Shown: piece after piece, positions 1 to 6,743 of the stretch
How positions within the stretch are numbered: the first letter of the stretch is position 1
How the letters are laid out: the number at the start of each line of letters is the position of its first letter
NCBI GenBank assembly: GCA_039030915.1
Contig: JBCCDG010000119.1
Span: 1-12,497, forward strand
DNA length: 12,497 nt
DNA from: Thermohalobaculum sp039030915
GTDB lineage: Bacteria; Pseudomonadota; Alphaproteobacteria; Rhodobacterales; Rhodobacteraceae
Direction of reading: 5' to 3'
The notes under the pieces: generated by a model
What the model was told of the DNA's origin: nothing
Databases searched by the model: none
What the model saw: the letters and a program-made list of their open reading frames with translations, nothing else
Position numbers and translations under genes: made by a program

Positions 1-34
1 CGCTCGGGGGTGCGTCCGCAGAAGGCGACACCCG

Positions 35-1051
35 TCAATCGCCGTAGGACAGCTTCTCCGCCTTACCGCCGAAGACCCGGTAGGCGAAGATCGTGTAGCC
101 CACGATGGTCGGCAGCACGATGCAGGTGCCTGCGAGGATGATGACCAGGCTCTCGGGCGCCGACGCAGACTCGGTGATCGTGAGCGAGCCCGGAACGATA
201 TAGGGGTAGAAAGAATAGGCCTGTCCTGCGAAGCCCAGGCTGAAGATCGCCGTGCCGCCGACGAAGGGCCCCCAGGACCAGCGGTCTCCCGGCAGTGGCA
301 ACTCGCGCAGCAGGATGTAGACGGCAACGAACAGCCCCGCCGTCATGAGCGGCAGGGGCGCGAGCAGCAGCAGCTCCGGAAAGCTGAACCATTTCTCGAA
401 GATGCGGTCGCTGGCGAGCGGCGTGGCCAACGACACGGCCACCATGCCGCCGCCACCGATGAGAAGCCCCTTGCGCGCCCAGCCGACCGCCCGCTCCTGC
501 AACGCGCCCTCGGTCTTGTGGATCAGCCAGGCCGCCCCGATGAAGACATACGCGGCGAGGAGGCAGAAGGCCGTGAGCACGCCGAAGAGCACCACGCCCC
601 AGCCGTCCTGGAGCCCGAGGATATAGGCGCCCAGCATGTAGCCCTGGGACAATCCGGTCATCGAGGAGCCGAGGAAGAAGGCGAGATTCCACCACTTCTT
701 CGCCGCCCCCGGCGCCTTGGCGCGAAACTCGAAGGCGACGCCGCGCAGGATGAGGCCGATCAGCATGATCGCGACCGGCACGTAGAGCGCGGTGAGAATG
801 GCGCCATGCGCTACGGGGAATGCCACCAGCAGGATCCCGATGGCGAGCACCAGCCATGTCTCGTTCGCATCCCAGAAGGGACCGATCGAGGCGACCATGG
901 TGTCGTAGTCCTCCTCCGGCGCGATGGCGAAGAGGGTGCCTACGCCGAGATCGTAGCCGTCGAGAACGACATAGATGAGGATCGAGAGCCCCATCAGCCC
1001 CGCGAAGATGAGCGGCAGCGTCTCCGTCGGGTTCGGGATGAAGTCCAGCAT
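35..1051 (-). CDS. cydB: Cytochrome bd-type (CIO) quinol oxidase subunit II
   Basis: This is the second integral membrane subunit of the cytochrome bd quinol oxidase, which oxidises quinol and reduces O2 to water in the inner membrane. The 338-residue protein is almost entirely hydrophobic, with about eight or nine likely membrane spans. It carries the family's N-terminal LDGYDLGVG segment (residues 30-38, acidic Asp31 and Asp34), FWDANETWL (59-67) and RGVAFEFR (103-110). It is a little shorter than the roughly 380 residues of E. coli CydB, as is common in CIO-type enzymes. The start is supported by a GAGGAGAGGG ribosome site just upstream. It lies 71 bases downstream of cydA on the same strand and is almost certainly cotranscribed with it. 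Only 34 bases follow it in the window and no terminator is visible there. The family call is secure. The cyanide-insensitive sub-type rests mainly on the partner subunit. Confidence 0.96.
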   Translation of the reverse strand: MLDFIPNPTETLPLIFAGLMGLSILIYVVLDGYDLGVGTLFAIAPEEDYDTMVASIGPFWDANETWLVLAIGILLVAFPVAHGAILTALYVPVAIMLIGLILRGVAFEFRAKAPGAAKKWWNLAFFLGSSMTGLSQGYMLGAYILGLQDGWGVVLFGVLTAFCLLAAYVFIGAAWLIHKTEGALQERAVGWARKGLLIGGGGMVAVSLATPLASDRIFEKWFSFPELLLLAPLPLMTAGLFVAVYILLRELPLPGDRWSWGPFVGGTAIFSLGFAGQAYSFYPYIVPGSLTITESASAPESLVIILAGTCIVLPTIVGYTIFAYRVFGGKAEKLSYGD

Positions 1052-1122
1052 CGCCCTCTCCTCACACGCTCGAAACGGCGCCGCGCGACAGCGGCGCCCT
1101 TCGCTTCGGCAGAGGTAGCCCC

Positions 1123-2475
1123 CTACTCGGCGGGGACGAACACGTTGATCCGGCGGTCGTCCGAGAGCGCGCCCGGCCGGCTCGCCTTGCGGGTGAGGTA
1201 GAGGACCACGCCGATATAGGCGGCGAGCAGACCCGCATAGACCAGCAGATAGGCGATTAGGCTGCCGGCGATGACGAGCGAGCTCACCGGCCCGGCCGCG
1301 TCGGCTGTGCTCAGCACGCCGGAGACGAGCCAGGGCTGCCGGCCGATCTCGGTCACGTACCAGCCCGCCAGCGTCGCGACCCAGCCCGCCGGCGTCATCG
1401 CGACGAGGGCGTAGAGCGGCCAGCGGTTGACGGGTTGGCCGTCGCGCCGCGCCCGGCGGAGGAAGAAGGCCGCCCCCCAGGAGACCGCGAGCATCAGCAT
1501 GCCGACACCCACCATCACGCGGAAGGCGAAGAACACGGGCGCGGTCGGCGGCGCATGCTCGTAGTCGTTGATGCCGGGCACCTCTCCGTCGACGGAGTGC
1601 GTGAGGATCAAGGACGCCATGCTGGGGATCTTGATGGCGTAGTCGAGCCGGCCTTCCTCATCGTTCGGGATGCCGAAGAGGGCGAGCGGCACGTTGCCTG
1701 CCGTATCGTAATTGCCCTCCATCGCCGCGACCTTCGCCGGCTGATGCTCGAGCGTGTTCAGCCCGTGGAAGTCGCCCGCCAGGATCTGCAGCGGGATCAC
1801 GGCCGCTGCGACGATGACGCCCGTCTTCAGGCCGGGCATCGCCGCCTCGCGCGCGCCCCAGAGATAGCGCAGCGCCGATAGGCCGGCGACCAGGAAAGCG
1901 CAGGTCAGCACCGACGCGAGCAGCATGTGCACGAAGCGGTAGGGCATCGAAGGGTTGAAGACGATCGCGTACCAGTCCGTGGCATGCGCCACGCCATCGC
2001 GCATCTCGAAGCCGGCGGGCGTGTGCATCCACGAATTGAGCACAATGATCCAGAACGCCGACATGGTGGTACCGAACGCCACAAGGAACGTCGCCAGCGT
2101 GTGGACGCGGTTGGAAACCTTGTTGAAGCCGAAGAGCATGATGCCGAGGAAGACGGCCTCGAGGAAAAACGCCGTCATCACCTCATAGGCCAGGAGCGGC
2201 CCGGCGATGTTGCCGACCGTCTCCATGAAGCCGGGCCAGTTCGTGCCAAACTGGAAGCTCATGGTGATGCCCGAGACGACGCCCATAGCGAAGCTGAGCG
2301 CAAAGATCTTTACCCAGAAGAAATAGGTGTCGAGCCAGCGCTGATTCCCGGTCGCGTTGTAGCGCAGCTTGAAGAACAGCAGCAGCCAGCCGAGCGCGAT
2401 GGTGATCGTCGGGAACAGGATATGAAAAGAGATGTTCGCCGCGAATTGCACGCGGGCGAGCTCAAGCGCTCCCAT
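1123..2475 (-). CDS. cydA: Cytochrome bd-type (CIO) quinol oxidase subunit I
   Basis: This is the haem-bearing, quinol-oxidising subunit of the bd oxidase. Expected functional residues are visible: His18 in SFHILFP (b595 ligand), Glu98 and Glu106 in YEVMTAFFLEAVF (proton path), His183 in RFVHMLLAS and Met321 in FRVMVG (b558 ligands), and the quinol-loop pair Lys248/Glu253 in HQPAKVAAMEG. The family signature GWYVTEIGRQPW is at 371-382. At 450 residues it is clearly shorter than E. coli CydA (about 520). The stretch between the Lys/Glu pair and the next membrane span lacks the long insert, so it is a short Q-loop enzyme of the CIO/CioA type. Ligand positions are assigned by motif from memory of E. 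coli CydA. The start has a strong AAGGAGG ribosome site (about 2481-2488). It is the first gene of a cydAB operon. No cydDC assembly genes are in the window. An alternative symbol is cioA. Confidence 0.97.
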   Translation of the reverse strand: MGALELARVQFAANISFHILFPTITIALGWLLLFFKLRYNATGNQRWLDTYFFWVKIFALSFAMGVVSGITMSFQFGTNWPGFMETVGNIAGPLLAYEVMTAFFLEAVFLGIMLFGFNKVSNRVHTLATFLVAFGTTMSAFWIIVLNSWMHTPAGFEMRDGVAHATDWYAIVFNPSMPYRFVHMLLASVLTCAFLVAGLSALRYLWGAREAAMPGLKTGVIVAAAVIPLQILAGDFHGLNTLEHQPAKVAAMEGNYDTAGNVPLALFGIPNDEEGRLDYAIKIPSMASLILTHSVDGEVPGINDYEHAPPTAPVFFAFRVMVGVGMLMLAVSWGAAFFLRRARRDGQPVNRWPLYALVAMTPAGWVATLAGWYVTEIGRQPWLVSGVLSTADAAGPVSSLVIAGSLIAYLLVYAGLLAAYIGVVLYLTRKASRPGALSDDRRINVFVPAE

Positions 2476-2596
2476 CAGAACCTCCTTTTTGGCGTCACGG
2501 CTGATATGGCGTGAGGAGGGCTATGGGCTCAGAGACGCGTTGACGCATGATGCATATCTGGCGGCTTCTCCCGCCTGCTGCGCCCGGCTCCCGCAA

Positions 2597-2625
2597 TGTG
2601 ACAGCATCTCACGGGGATTTGTCAC
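2597..2625. promoter_or_regulatory. Inverted repeat between cydA and the small membrane ORF
   Basis: GTGACA at 2598-2603 and TGTCAC at 2620-2625 form a perfect 6-base inverted repeat with 16 bases between the arms. It lies between the divergent cydA and the 36-codon ORF, about 47 bases upstream of the latter. The first arm also gives TGTGA-N7-TCAC (2597-2612), a poor match to a CRP/FNR-superfamily site because the spacing is seven, not six. It could be a regulator site for either gene or a chance repeat in GC-rich DNA. Apart from this repeat and the small ORF, I see nothing definite in the 2476-2837 interval. No canonical FNR box was found. Confidence 0.25.
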
Positions 2626-2671
2626 GACGCCCGGCGCCGGTTGCTGCAAGATGGCCGCAACGGAGAGAGCC

Positions 2672-2782
2672 ATGTTCATGACACCCCGCCTGACCATCGC
2701 AATGATCTACGCCGTCGGCGCGCTCGGATTGGTCGCGTCGTTCGGATGCGAGGTGGTGGCCCACGCCGCCGGCGTCGGCTGA
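2672..2782 (+). CDS. Small single-span membrane protein, divergent from cydA (CydX-like candidate)
   Basis: This is a 36-codon ORF that starts at the ATG at 2672, with a purine-rich ribosome site (GGAGAGAG, 2662-2669) at good spacing. An in-frame reading extends upstream to 2432, but that part runs antisense into cydA and is not credible. The peptide has a short charged N-terminus (MFMTPR), then one hydrophobic segment (about residues 7-34) containing AVGALGLVASFGCEVVAHA, and stops at once after it. Size, single span and the G-x-L...SFG pattern recall CydX, the 37-residue accessory subunit of E. coli cytochrome bd, whose helix also contains a GTLLACSFG stretch (recalled from memory). Unlike CydX genes it is not at the end of the cyd operon but upstream on the opposite strand. 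Homology is not established. It may be an unrelated small protein, or no gene at all. Confidence 0.45.
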   Translation: MFMTPRLTIAMIYAVGALGLVASFGCEVVAHAAGVG

Positions 2783-2837
2783 GCCGCGCGGGCGGACGAC
2801 CGACCCTCGCCAACGCGCCCGCGATCAGGCCCCGCGA

Positions 2838-3494
2838 TCAGGCGAAACCGTCGATCTCGGGGTCGTAGGAGAGAAGTTCCCCGCTCGCGATGTCGAGCCA
2901 GGCGCCGTGGAGGCTGAGCGTCCCGGCCGCGATCTTCGCGGCGACGAAGGGGAAGGTGGCGAGGTTGCGGAGCGAGATCACCACCGCCTCCTTCTCGAGA
3001 GCGGCCAGACGCTCCGGCCCCTCGGGCGTCGCGGCGACGACACCGTCGTAGGCGGGGCGCAGGAGGTCCATCCACCGCCCGACATAGCTCTGTCGCTCGA
3101 CAAGGTCGGGCGCGAGGCCGGCGCACATGTCGTGGCAGGCCTTGACCCCGCCGCAATGCGAATGGCCGATCACCACGATATGCGCGACCTTGAGACCCAT
3201 TACCGCGAATTCCACCGCGGCCGAGGTGCCGTGATGCGCATGATCGGGCTCGTGCGGCGGCACAAGATTGGCGACGTTGCGCACGACGAAGAGATCGCCC
3301 GGCTCCGCCCCGAAGAGCTCCGCCGCCGGAATGCGGCTGTCGCAGCAGGTCACCAGCATCGTGCGCGGATGCTGCCCCTCGGCCGCAAGGTTCTGAAACC
3401 AGGCGCGGTTGTCCACATATCCCGTCGCCTTCCAGGCGGCATGGCGCTTGCGGAGATAGGCTGGCAGCGCTGAAGCTGGGGGCGCGGACGTCAT
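2838..3494 (-). CDS. Beta-class carbonic anhydrase
   Basis: This enzyme interconverts CO2 and bicarbonate in the cytoplasm. The zinc and active-site residues of the beta class are all present: Cys50-x-Asp52-Ser-Arg54 in TCCDSR, and His111-x-x-Cys114 in GHSHCGG. The hydrophobic VRNVANLVPP segment follows the first motif as usual, and the C-terminal GAWLDIASGELLSYD block (197-211) is also typical. Length (218 residues) is normal for bacterial beta-CAs. There is no signal peptide. The start is the only Met before the conserved region. Its ribosome site is weak (CAGGAT, then a C-run). It is transcribed toward the small membrane ORF, with a gap of only 55 bases, and follows the secreted-protein gene on the same strand after 66 bases. 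Nothing ties it functionally to the oxidase genes. The gene may be annotated cynT or can elsewhere, but the sub-type cannot be decided here. Confidence 0.95.
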   Translation of the reverse strand: MTSAPPASALPAYLRKRHAAWKATGYVDNRAWFQNLAAEGQHPRTMLVTCCDSRIPAAELFGAEPGDLFVVRNVANLVPPHEPDHAHHGTSAAVEFAVMGLKVAHIVVIGHSHCGGVKACHDMCAGLAPDLVERQSYVGRWMDLLRPAYDGVVAATPEGPERLAALEKEAVVISLRNLATFPFVAAKIAAGTLSLHGAWLDIASGELLSYDPEIDGFA

Positions 3495-3560
3495 CGGGGG
3501 GCATCCTGAACTGATTAGTCGAGGGGCATAACGCCGCGGCGCCCTTTGGGAAAGTCCTCT

Positions 3561-3902
3561 TCAGTCAGCCTCCCGCCGGCCGCGGCTGCGCCCGCCCTCC
3601 GGGTCGACCCAGACGAGGCTGCCGTCCTCCGCCTGCACCATGTCGTAGCAGGTCCAGGAGCCGGAGGGCGGCCAGCGGGAGCAGTACTGATCCCTCTCGA
3701 CCGTCCAGAACCCAAGGCTCTCCTCCGGCGCGTAGTAGCGGGTCGTCCCGTCGGCCAGAAAGTGCTGGCGCGCGCCGTCGTAGGACACCCAGGCATCCGT
3801 CAGCAGCACCCTGATATCGGTGCCGGAGAGCCGGTCCTCGGCAAAGGCGGGGCCGGCGGCGAGGACGGCAATGGTTGCGATCGCGCGCAATGGGGTCTGC
3901 AT
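3561..3902 (-). CDS. Small secreted protein of unknown function
   Basis: This is a 113-residue protein with a clear Sec signal peptide: MQTPLRAIATIAVLAAGPAFA, with probable cleavage after residue 21 (AFA). The mature part of about 92 residues has LSGTDIRVLLTDAWV (25-39), then HFLADGTTRYY (47-57), a Trp at 66, and a cysteine pair (Cys74 and Cys85) in YCSRWPPSGSWTCYD. That pair probably forms a disulfide in the periplasm. The tail is basic (GGRSRGRRE). The layout of LxGxxIRxLL followed by an xFxxDGTTxYY strand resembles small periplasmic beta-rich proteins of alphaproteobacteria, but I cannot name a family. The start is supported by GGAGGA at 3907-3912. It is divergent from the quinone oxidoreductase across a 65-base shared promoter region. 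The signal peptide, the ribosome site and divergence from a well-identified gene argue that it is real. Confidence 0.8.
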   Translation of the reverse strand: MQTPLRAIATIAVLAAGPAFAEDRLSGTDIRVLLTDAWVSYDGARQHFLADGTTRYYAPEESLGFWTVERDQYCSRWPPSGSWTCYDMVQAEDGSLVWVDPEGGRSRGRREAD

Positions 3903-3967
3903 GGCTTCCTCCGGGCCCGTCCGATCCCGTAAGCATGACAGCGAGAACAGAGGATTGGGAGGACGGA

Positions 3968-4942
3968 ATGGCCGAGATGCGCGTGATCGAGGCGGCGGAA
4001 CCCGGCGGGCCGGAAGTGCTCAAGCTCGCAAGCCGCGCGGTGCAGGAGCCGGGCGCGGGCCAAGTGCTGGTCAAGGTGACCGCCGCCGGCGTCAATGGCC
4101 CAGACCTCAAGCAGCGCCGGGGCGACTATCCGCCGCCGCCGGGCGCCTCGGACCTCATGGGGCTCGAGGTTTCGGGCGAGGTCGTCGCCCTCGGCCAGGG
4201 CGCGTCGCGCTGGCAGGTCGGAGACCGGATCTGCGCCCTGACCAACGGTGGCGCCTATGCGGAATACGTCGCGATCGACGAGGGGCATTGCCTGCCCGTT
4301 CCCGAGGGCGTGGACGAGATCGACGCCGCCGGGCTCTGCGAGACCTTCTTCACCGTCTGGTCCAACATCTTTCATGGCCACGATGTGCCCGCGGGCGGCA
4401 CCTTCCTCGTCCATGGCGGCTCGGGCGGTATCGGCTCGACCGCGGTGCAGCTTGGCGCGGCTCGTGGGCTCCGCGTCTTCACCACCTGCAGCGCGGCCTC
4501 CGCGGATTTCGTGACCGGGCTGGGTGCCGAGCGGGCCATCGACTACCGCGCGGAGGATTTCGTGGCGGTCGTGAAGGAGGCGGGCGGCGCGGACCTGATC
4601 CTCGATTTCCGCGGCGGGGACTATGTGGCCAGGAACTTCAAGGCGGCACGGATGGACTGTCGCATCGTGCAGCTCGCCTTCGACGCGGGCGCCAAGGTGG
4701 AGGTCAATCTCGGCCCCGTGCTCATGAAGCGGCTGGTCTATACCGGCAGCACGCTGCGCCCGCGCCCGCCCGCCTTCAAGGCCGCCGTCGCGGCCGAGCT
4801 GGGCGCCGAGGCCTGGCCGCTCTTTGCCGAGGGCAAGCTGCGCGCCGTCACGCACAAGGTCTATCCGATGGCCGAGGCCGTGGCGGCGCATCAGGCACTG
4901 GAGGCCGGCGGGCATCTCGGCAAGATCCTGCTCAAGATGTGA
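3968..4942 (+). CDS. NAD(P)H-quinone oxidoreductase, PIG3-like medium-chain reductase
   Basis: This is a zinc-independent medium-chain dehydrogenase/reductase that reduces quinones or related carbonyl compounds with NADPH in the cytoplasm. From the chosen start the protein has 324 residues. The GroES-like domain carries EPGGPEVL (11-18), GVNGPDLKQRRGDYPPPPGA (41-60) and GLEVSGEVVALG. The Rossmann domain has the nucleotide loop HGGSGGIGSTAVQL (149-162), and the C-terminus ends in GKILLKM. These blocks match the PIG3 (TP53I3-like) subgroup. No structural or catalytic zinc ligands are seen. The ATG at 3968 has GGAGG at 3958-3962 with five bases between. The frame stays open to 3875, but that extension overlaps the leader of the divergent secreted protein and adds no conserved sequence. 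A later ATG at 3977 is possible. The physiological substrate is unknown. Confidence 0.93.
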   Translation: MAEMRVIEAAEPGGPEVLKLASRAVQEPGAGQVLVKVTAAGVNGPDLKQRRGDYPPPPGASDLMGLEVSGEVVALGQGASRWQVGDRICALTNGGAYAEYVAIDEGHCLPVPEGVDEIDAAGLCETFFTVWSNIFHGHDVPAGGTFLVHGGSGGIGSTAVQLGAARGLRVFTTCSAASADFVTGLGAERAIDYRAEDFVAVVKEAGGADLILDFRGGDYVARNFKAARMDCRIVQLAFDAGAKVEVNLGPVLMKRLVYTGSTLRPRPPAFKAAVAAELGAEAWPLFAEGKLRAVTHKVYPMAEAVAAHQALEAGGHLGKILLKM

Positions 4943-4947
4943 TCGCC

Positions 4948-4975
4948 AAGCGCTTCGCGGCTGCGAAGACCGCTT
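4948..4975 (+). terminator. Hairpin after the quinone oxidoreductase gene
   Basis: AAGCG-CTTCGC (4948-4958), loop GGCT (4959-4962), GCGAAG (4963-4968), a two-base bulge, then CGCTT (4971-4975) form an 11-bp interrupted stem starting five bases after the stop codon. The T-run afterwards is poor (CTTGCCCCTT), so as an intrinsic terminator it would be weak. It may instead protect the 3' end. Position and perfect pairing of the inner six bases favour a real transcript end. Confidence 0.55.
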
Positions 4976-5029
4976 GCCCCTTGGTCAGTTTCCGGCCAGA
5001 TTGACGGGTGAACCGTTCAGGAGCCGATC

Positions 5030-5515
5030 ATGTTGCGAGCCATCTTGCCGCTTGCACTCGCCGTTGCGTTCGCCGCACCCGCGGCACAGGCGACGGTGAT
5101 CTACGACTTCATCGGGCAGTGCGAGGTCGGCTGCACGGGCGATGCGACCGCGACCATCGAGCTTTTGGACAGCTATGTTCCGGGCAGCGCCTTTACCGAG
5201 GCCGATCTCGTGAGCTTTTCCTACGCATCGTCGAGCGGCGTCTTCAACGCGCCTGCGGACGGGGCGTTCGACACGGCGAGCGGCAGCCTGCCCGCATCCT
5301 CGGGCGTGACGAACCTCAACATCGACATCGTCGGCAGCCTCAACATCTTCGGGCTGGCGGCGGCGCAGTGGACGTCTCTTTTCGGCGGTATCGACGATAG
5401 CGGCGTCGAGTATACCCTCAGCCTGCGTGAGGCCGAGATCCCCGTGCCGGCGAGCCTGCCACTGGCGCTGGGCGGATTGGCGCTGCTCTACGGCGTTTTC
5501 CGCCGCCGGGCCTGA
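5030..5515 (+). CDS. Secreted VPxPA-CTERM sorting-domain protein
   Basis: This is a 161-residue exported protein. It has a Sec signal peptide (1-21, ending AAQA), and a mature region poor in Lys/Arg and rich in Ser, Ala, Gly and Asp that looks extracellular. Two close cysteines, Cys31 and Cys35, sit near the mature N-terminus. The C-terminus is a tripartite sorting signal: IPVPASLPLALGG (137-149), a hydrophobic helix, then FRRRA at the end. That fits the VPLPA-CTERM class processed by exosortase D (XrtD) in Rhodobacterales, although here the motif reads VPxPA. The protein is therefore expected to be cut, and perhaps attached to the cell surface or extracellular polymer, by an exosortase encoded elsewhere. 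None is in the window. The start has CAGGAG at 5018-5023. The function of the mature domain is unknown. It lies 87 bases after the quinone oxidoreductase and is probably a separate transcript, given the hairpin between them. Confidence 0.85.
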   Translation: MLRAILPLALAVAFAAPAAQATVIYDFIGQCEVGCTGDATATIELLDSYVPGSAFTEADLVSFSYASSSGVFNAPADGAFDTASGSLPASSGVTNLNIDIVGSLNIFGLAAAQWTSLFGGIDDSGVEYTLSLREAEIPVPASLPLALGGLALLYGVFRRRA

Positions 5516-5606
5516 GGGCAGGCCGCGGCGCGCCCTGGCACCTCGAAATTCAGTTGCATCTGTCGAGAAGGCGCTTGCACCGAGGGCGCAGCTGCGGCAT
5601 CCGCTG

Positions 5607-5616
5607 TGGTATACCA
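5607..5616. promoter_or_regulatory. Palindrome TGGTATACCA upstream of the ketopantoate-reductase-like gene
   Basis: This is a perfect 10-base palindrome that ends 66 bases before the start codon at 5683. It is followed at once by the AT-rich GAATAAT (5617-5623), the best -10-like sequence in the interval, so a bound protein could block RNA polymerase. The same core occurs around the tctCBA genes. TGGTATACCA is the core of sites bound by GntR/FCD-family repressors such as UxuR and ExuR. No such regulator gene is in the window. Assignment as an operator is inferred from the repeated occurrence. Confidence 0.5.
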
Positions 5617-5682
5617 GAATAATGTTGCGCCGGCGCGACGTGAGCGCGGCCGGCCAGGCAGAAGCGACAGGAGAGCCCGTCC

Positions 5683-6702
5683 ATGAAAGTCTGCATCTTC
5701 GGCGCCGGTGCGATCGGCGGCTATCTCGCGGCGGGGCTTGCAGCCTCCGGCAAGGCCGAGGTCGGCGTGATCGCACGCGGCAAGCATCTGGAGGCGATCC
5801 GGAAGGACGGTCTCACGCTGGTCAAGGACGGTGCGGAGACGACAGTCGAAGTGATCGCCGCGCTCGACCCCGCCGAGATCGGCCCGGTCGACGTGATCTT
5901 CAACGCGCTGAAGGCGCATCAGAGCTGGGAGAGCGCGGAGTATCTGCGCCCGCTCATGAAGGACGACACGACCGTCGTCTGCTGCCAGAACGGCGTGCCG
6001 TGGTGGTATTTCCACAAGATCGGCGGGGAGCATGAGGGCAAGCGGCTCGACAGCGTGGACCGCAGCGACCGGCAGTGGGATATCGTGGGCCCCGAGCGCG
6101 CCATCGGCTGCTCGGTATATCCGGCGGCCGAGATCGAGGCGCCGGGGCGGATCCGCCATGTCTATGGCGACAAGTTTGCGCTGGGCGAGCCTGACGGCAG
6201 CACCAGCGCGCGCATCACGGCGATATCGGAGGTGCTCGAGGCGTCGGGCTTCCGCGCACCGGTGCTTGACGACATCCGCTCGGAGCTTTGGCTGAAGCTT
6301 TGGGGCAATCTCTGCTTCAATCCGATCTCGGCGCTGACCCGCGGCACGCTCGACGTGGTTGCGGCGCATCCGACCAGCCGTGCGACGGCCAAGGCGATGA
6401 TGCTGGAGGCGCAGGCGATCGCGGAGAGCCTGGGCGCAAGCTTCCGCGTGGACGTGGAGCGGCGCATCGACGGGGCGGCGAAGGTGGGCAAGCACCGCAC
6501 CTCGATGCTGCAGGACCTCGAGGCCGGCAAGGCGATGGAGATCGACGCGCTGGTCACGGCGGTGCAGGAGATGGGGCGGATCACCGGCCACCCGACGCCG
6601 ACCATCGACATCGTGCTCGGCCTCGTGCAGCAGCTCGGCATGAACCACGGGCTCTACCCGACCTATCCGGCCGACGAAGGCACGGGCAGCGCCGCTGCGT
6701 GA
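5683..6702 (+). CDS. PanE/ApbA-family 2-oxoacid reductase (2-dehydropantoate 2-reductase-like)
   Basis: This NADP-dependent reductase belongs to the ketopantoate reductase family. The N-terminal Rossmann loop is FGAGAIGGY (6-14). QNGVP (102-106) is the family's conserved QNG element. Lys205 in LWLKLWGNL matches the catalytic lysine (E. coli Lys176), with Asn209 after it. HRTSMLQDLEAGKAMEID (271-288) is the substrate-domain signature. At 339 residues it is longer than E. coli PanE (303), mainly through an insert after QNG containing WWYF (107-110) and about residues 110-140. The start has AGGAG at 5669-5673. It faces the tctCBA operon tail to tail and shares its TGGTATACCA motif. That pairing makes a role on the transported carboxylate more likely than pantothenate synthesis, though the latter is not excluded. 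The fold is certain and the substrate is unknown. Confidence 0.88.
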   Translation: MKVCIFGAGAIGGYLAAGLAASGKAEVGVIARGKHLEAIRKDGLTLVKDGAETTVEVIAALDPAEIGPVDVIFNALKAHQSWESAEYLRPLMKDDTTVVCCQNGVPWWYFHKIGGEHEGKRLDSVDRSDRQWDIVGPERAIGCSVYPAAEIEAPGRIRHVYGDKFALGEPDGSTSARITAISEVLEASGFRAPVLDDIRSELWLKLWGNLCFNPISALTRGTLDVVAAHPTSRATAKAMMLEAQAIAESLGASFRVDVERRIDGAAKVGKHRTSMLQDLEAGKAMEIDALVTAVQEMGRITGHPTPTIDIVLGLVQQLGMNHGLYPTYPADEGTGSAAA

Positions 6703-6713
6703 TGCGGCCCTGG

Positions 6714-6740
6714 AGGCGCTCCCTCAGCAGGAGAGCGCCT
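6714..6740. terminator. Bidirectional terminator between convergent genes
   Basis: AGGCGCTC (6714-6721) pairs perfectly with GAGCGCCT (6733-6740). Inside it, CCT (6722-6724) pairs with AGG (6729-6731) around the loop CAGC, leaving one bulged A. The hairpin fills nearly all of the 41-base gap between the stop codons of the reductase gene (plus) and tctA (minus). U-runs are short, so termination strength is uncertain. Confidence 0.6.
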
Positions 6741-6743
6741 TCG

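Noticed and set aside
2537..2553. Possible FNR box upstream of cydA (TTGACGCATGATGCA)
   Set aside because: The second half does not match ATCAA and the symmetry is poor.
3524..3550. Palindromic CGCCGCGGCG as a terminator after the secreted-protein gene
   Set aside because: It is only a short GC palindrome with almost no loop and no T-run, and chance occurrence is likely in this composition.
3875..3967. Upstream extension of the quinone oxidoreductase
   Set aside because: It overlaps the ribosome site and first codons of the divergent secreted-protein gene and adds no conserved residues. The ATG at 3968 has a good GGAGG.
3820..5004. Long plus-strand reading frame overlapping the quinone oxidoreductase gene
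   Set aside because: The translation is Arg/Gly/Ala-rich low-complexity sequence typical of a wrong frame in GC-rich DNA. The overlapping frame has clear family motifs.
5488..6648. 386-codon minus-strand frame opposite the PanE-like gene
   Set aside because: It has antisense shadow composition (Arg, His, Ala, Asp). The plus-strand frame contains the Rossmann loop and catalytic lysine.
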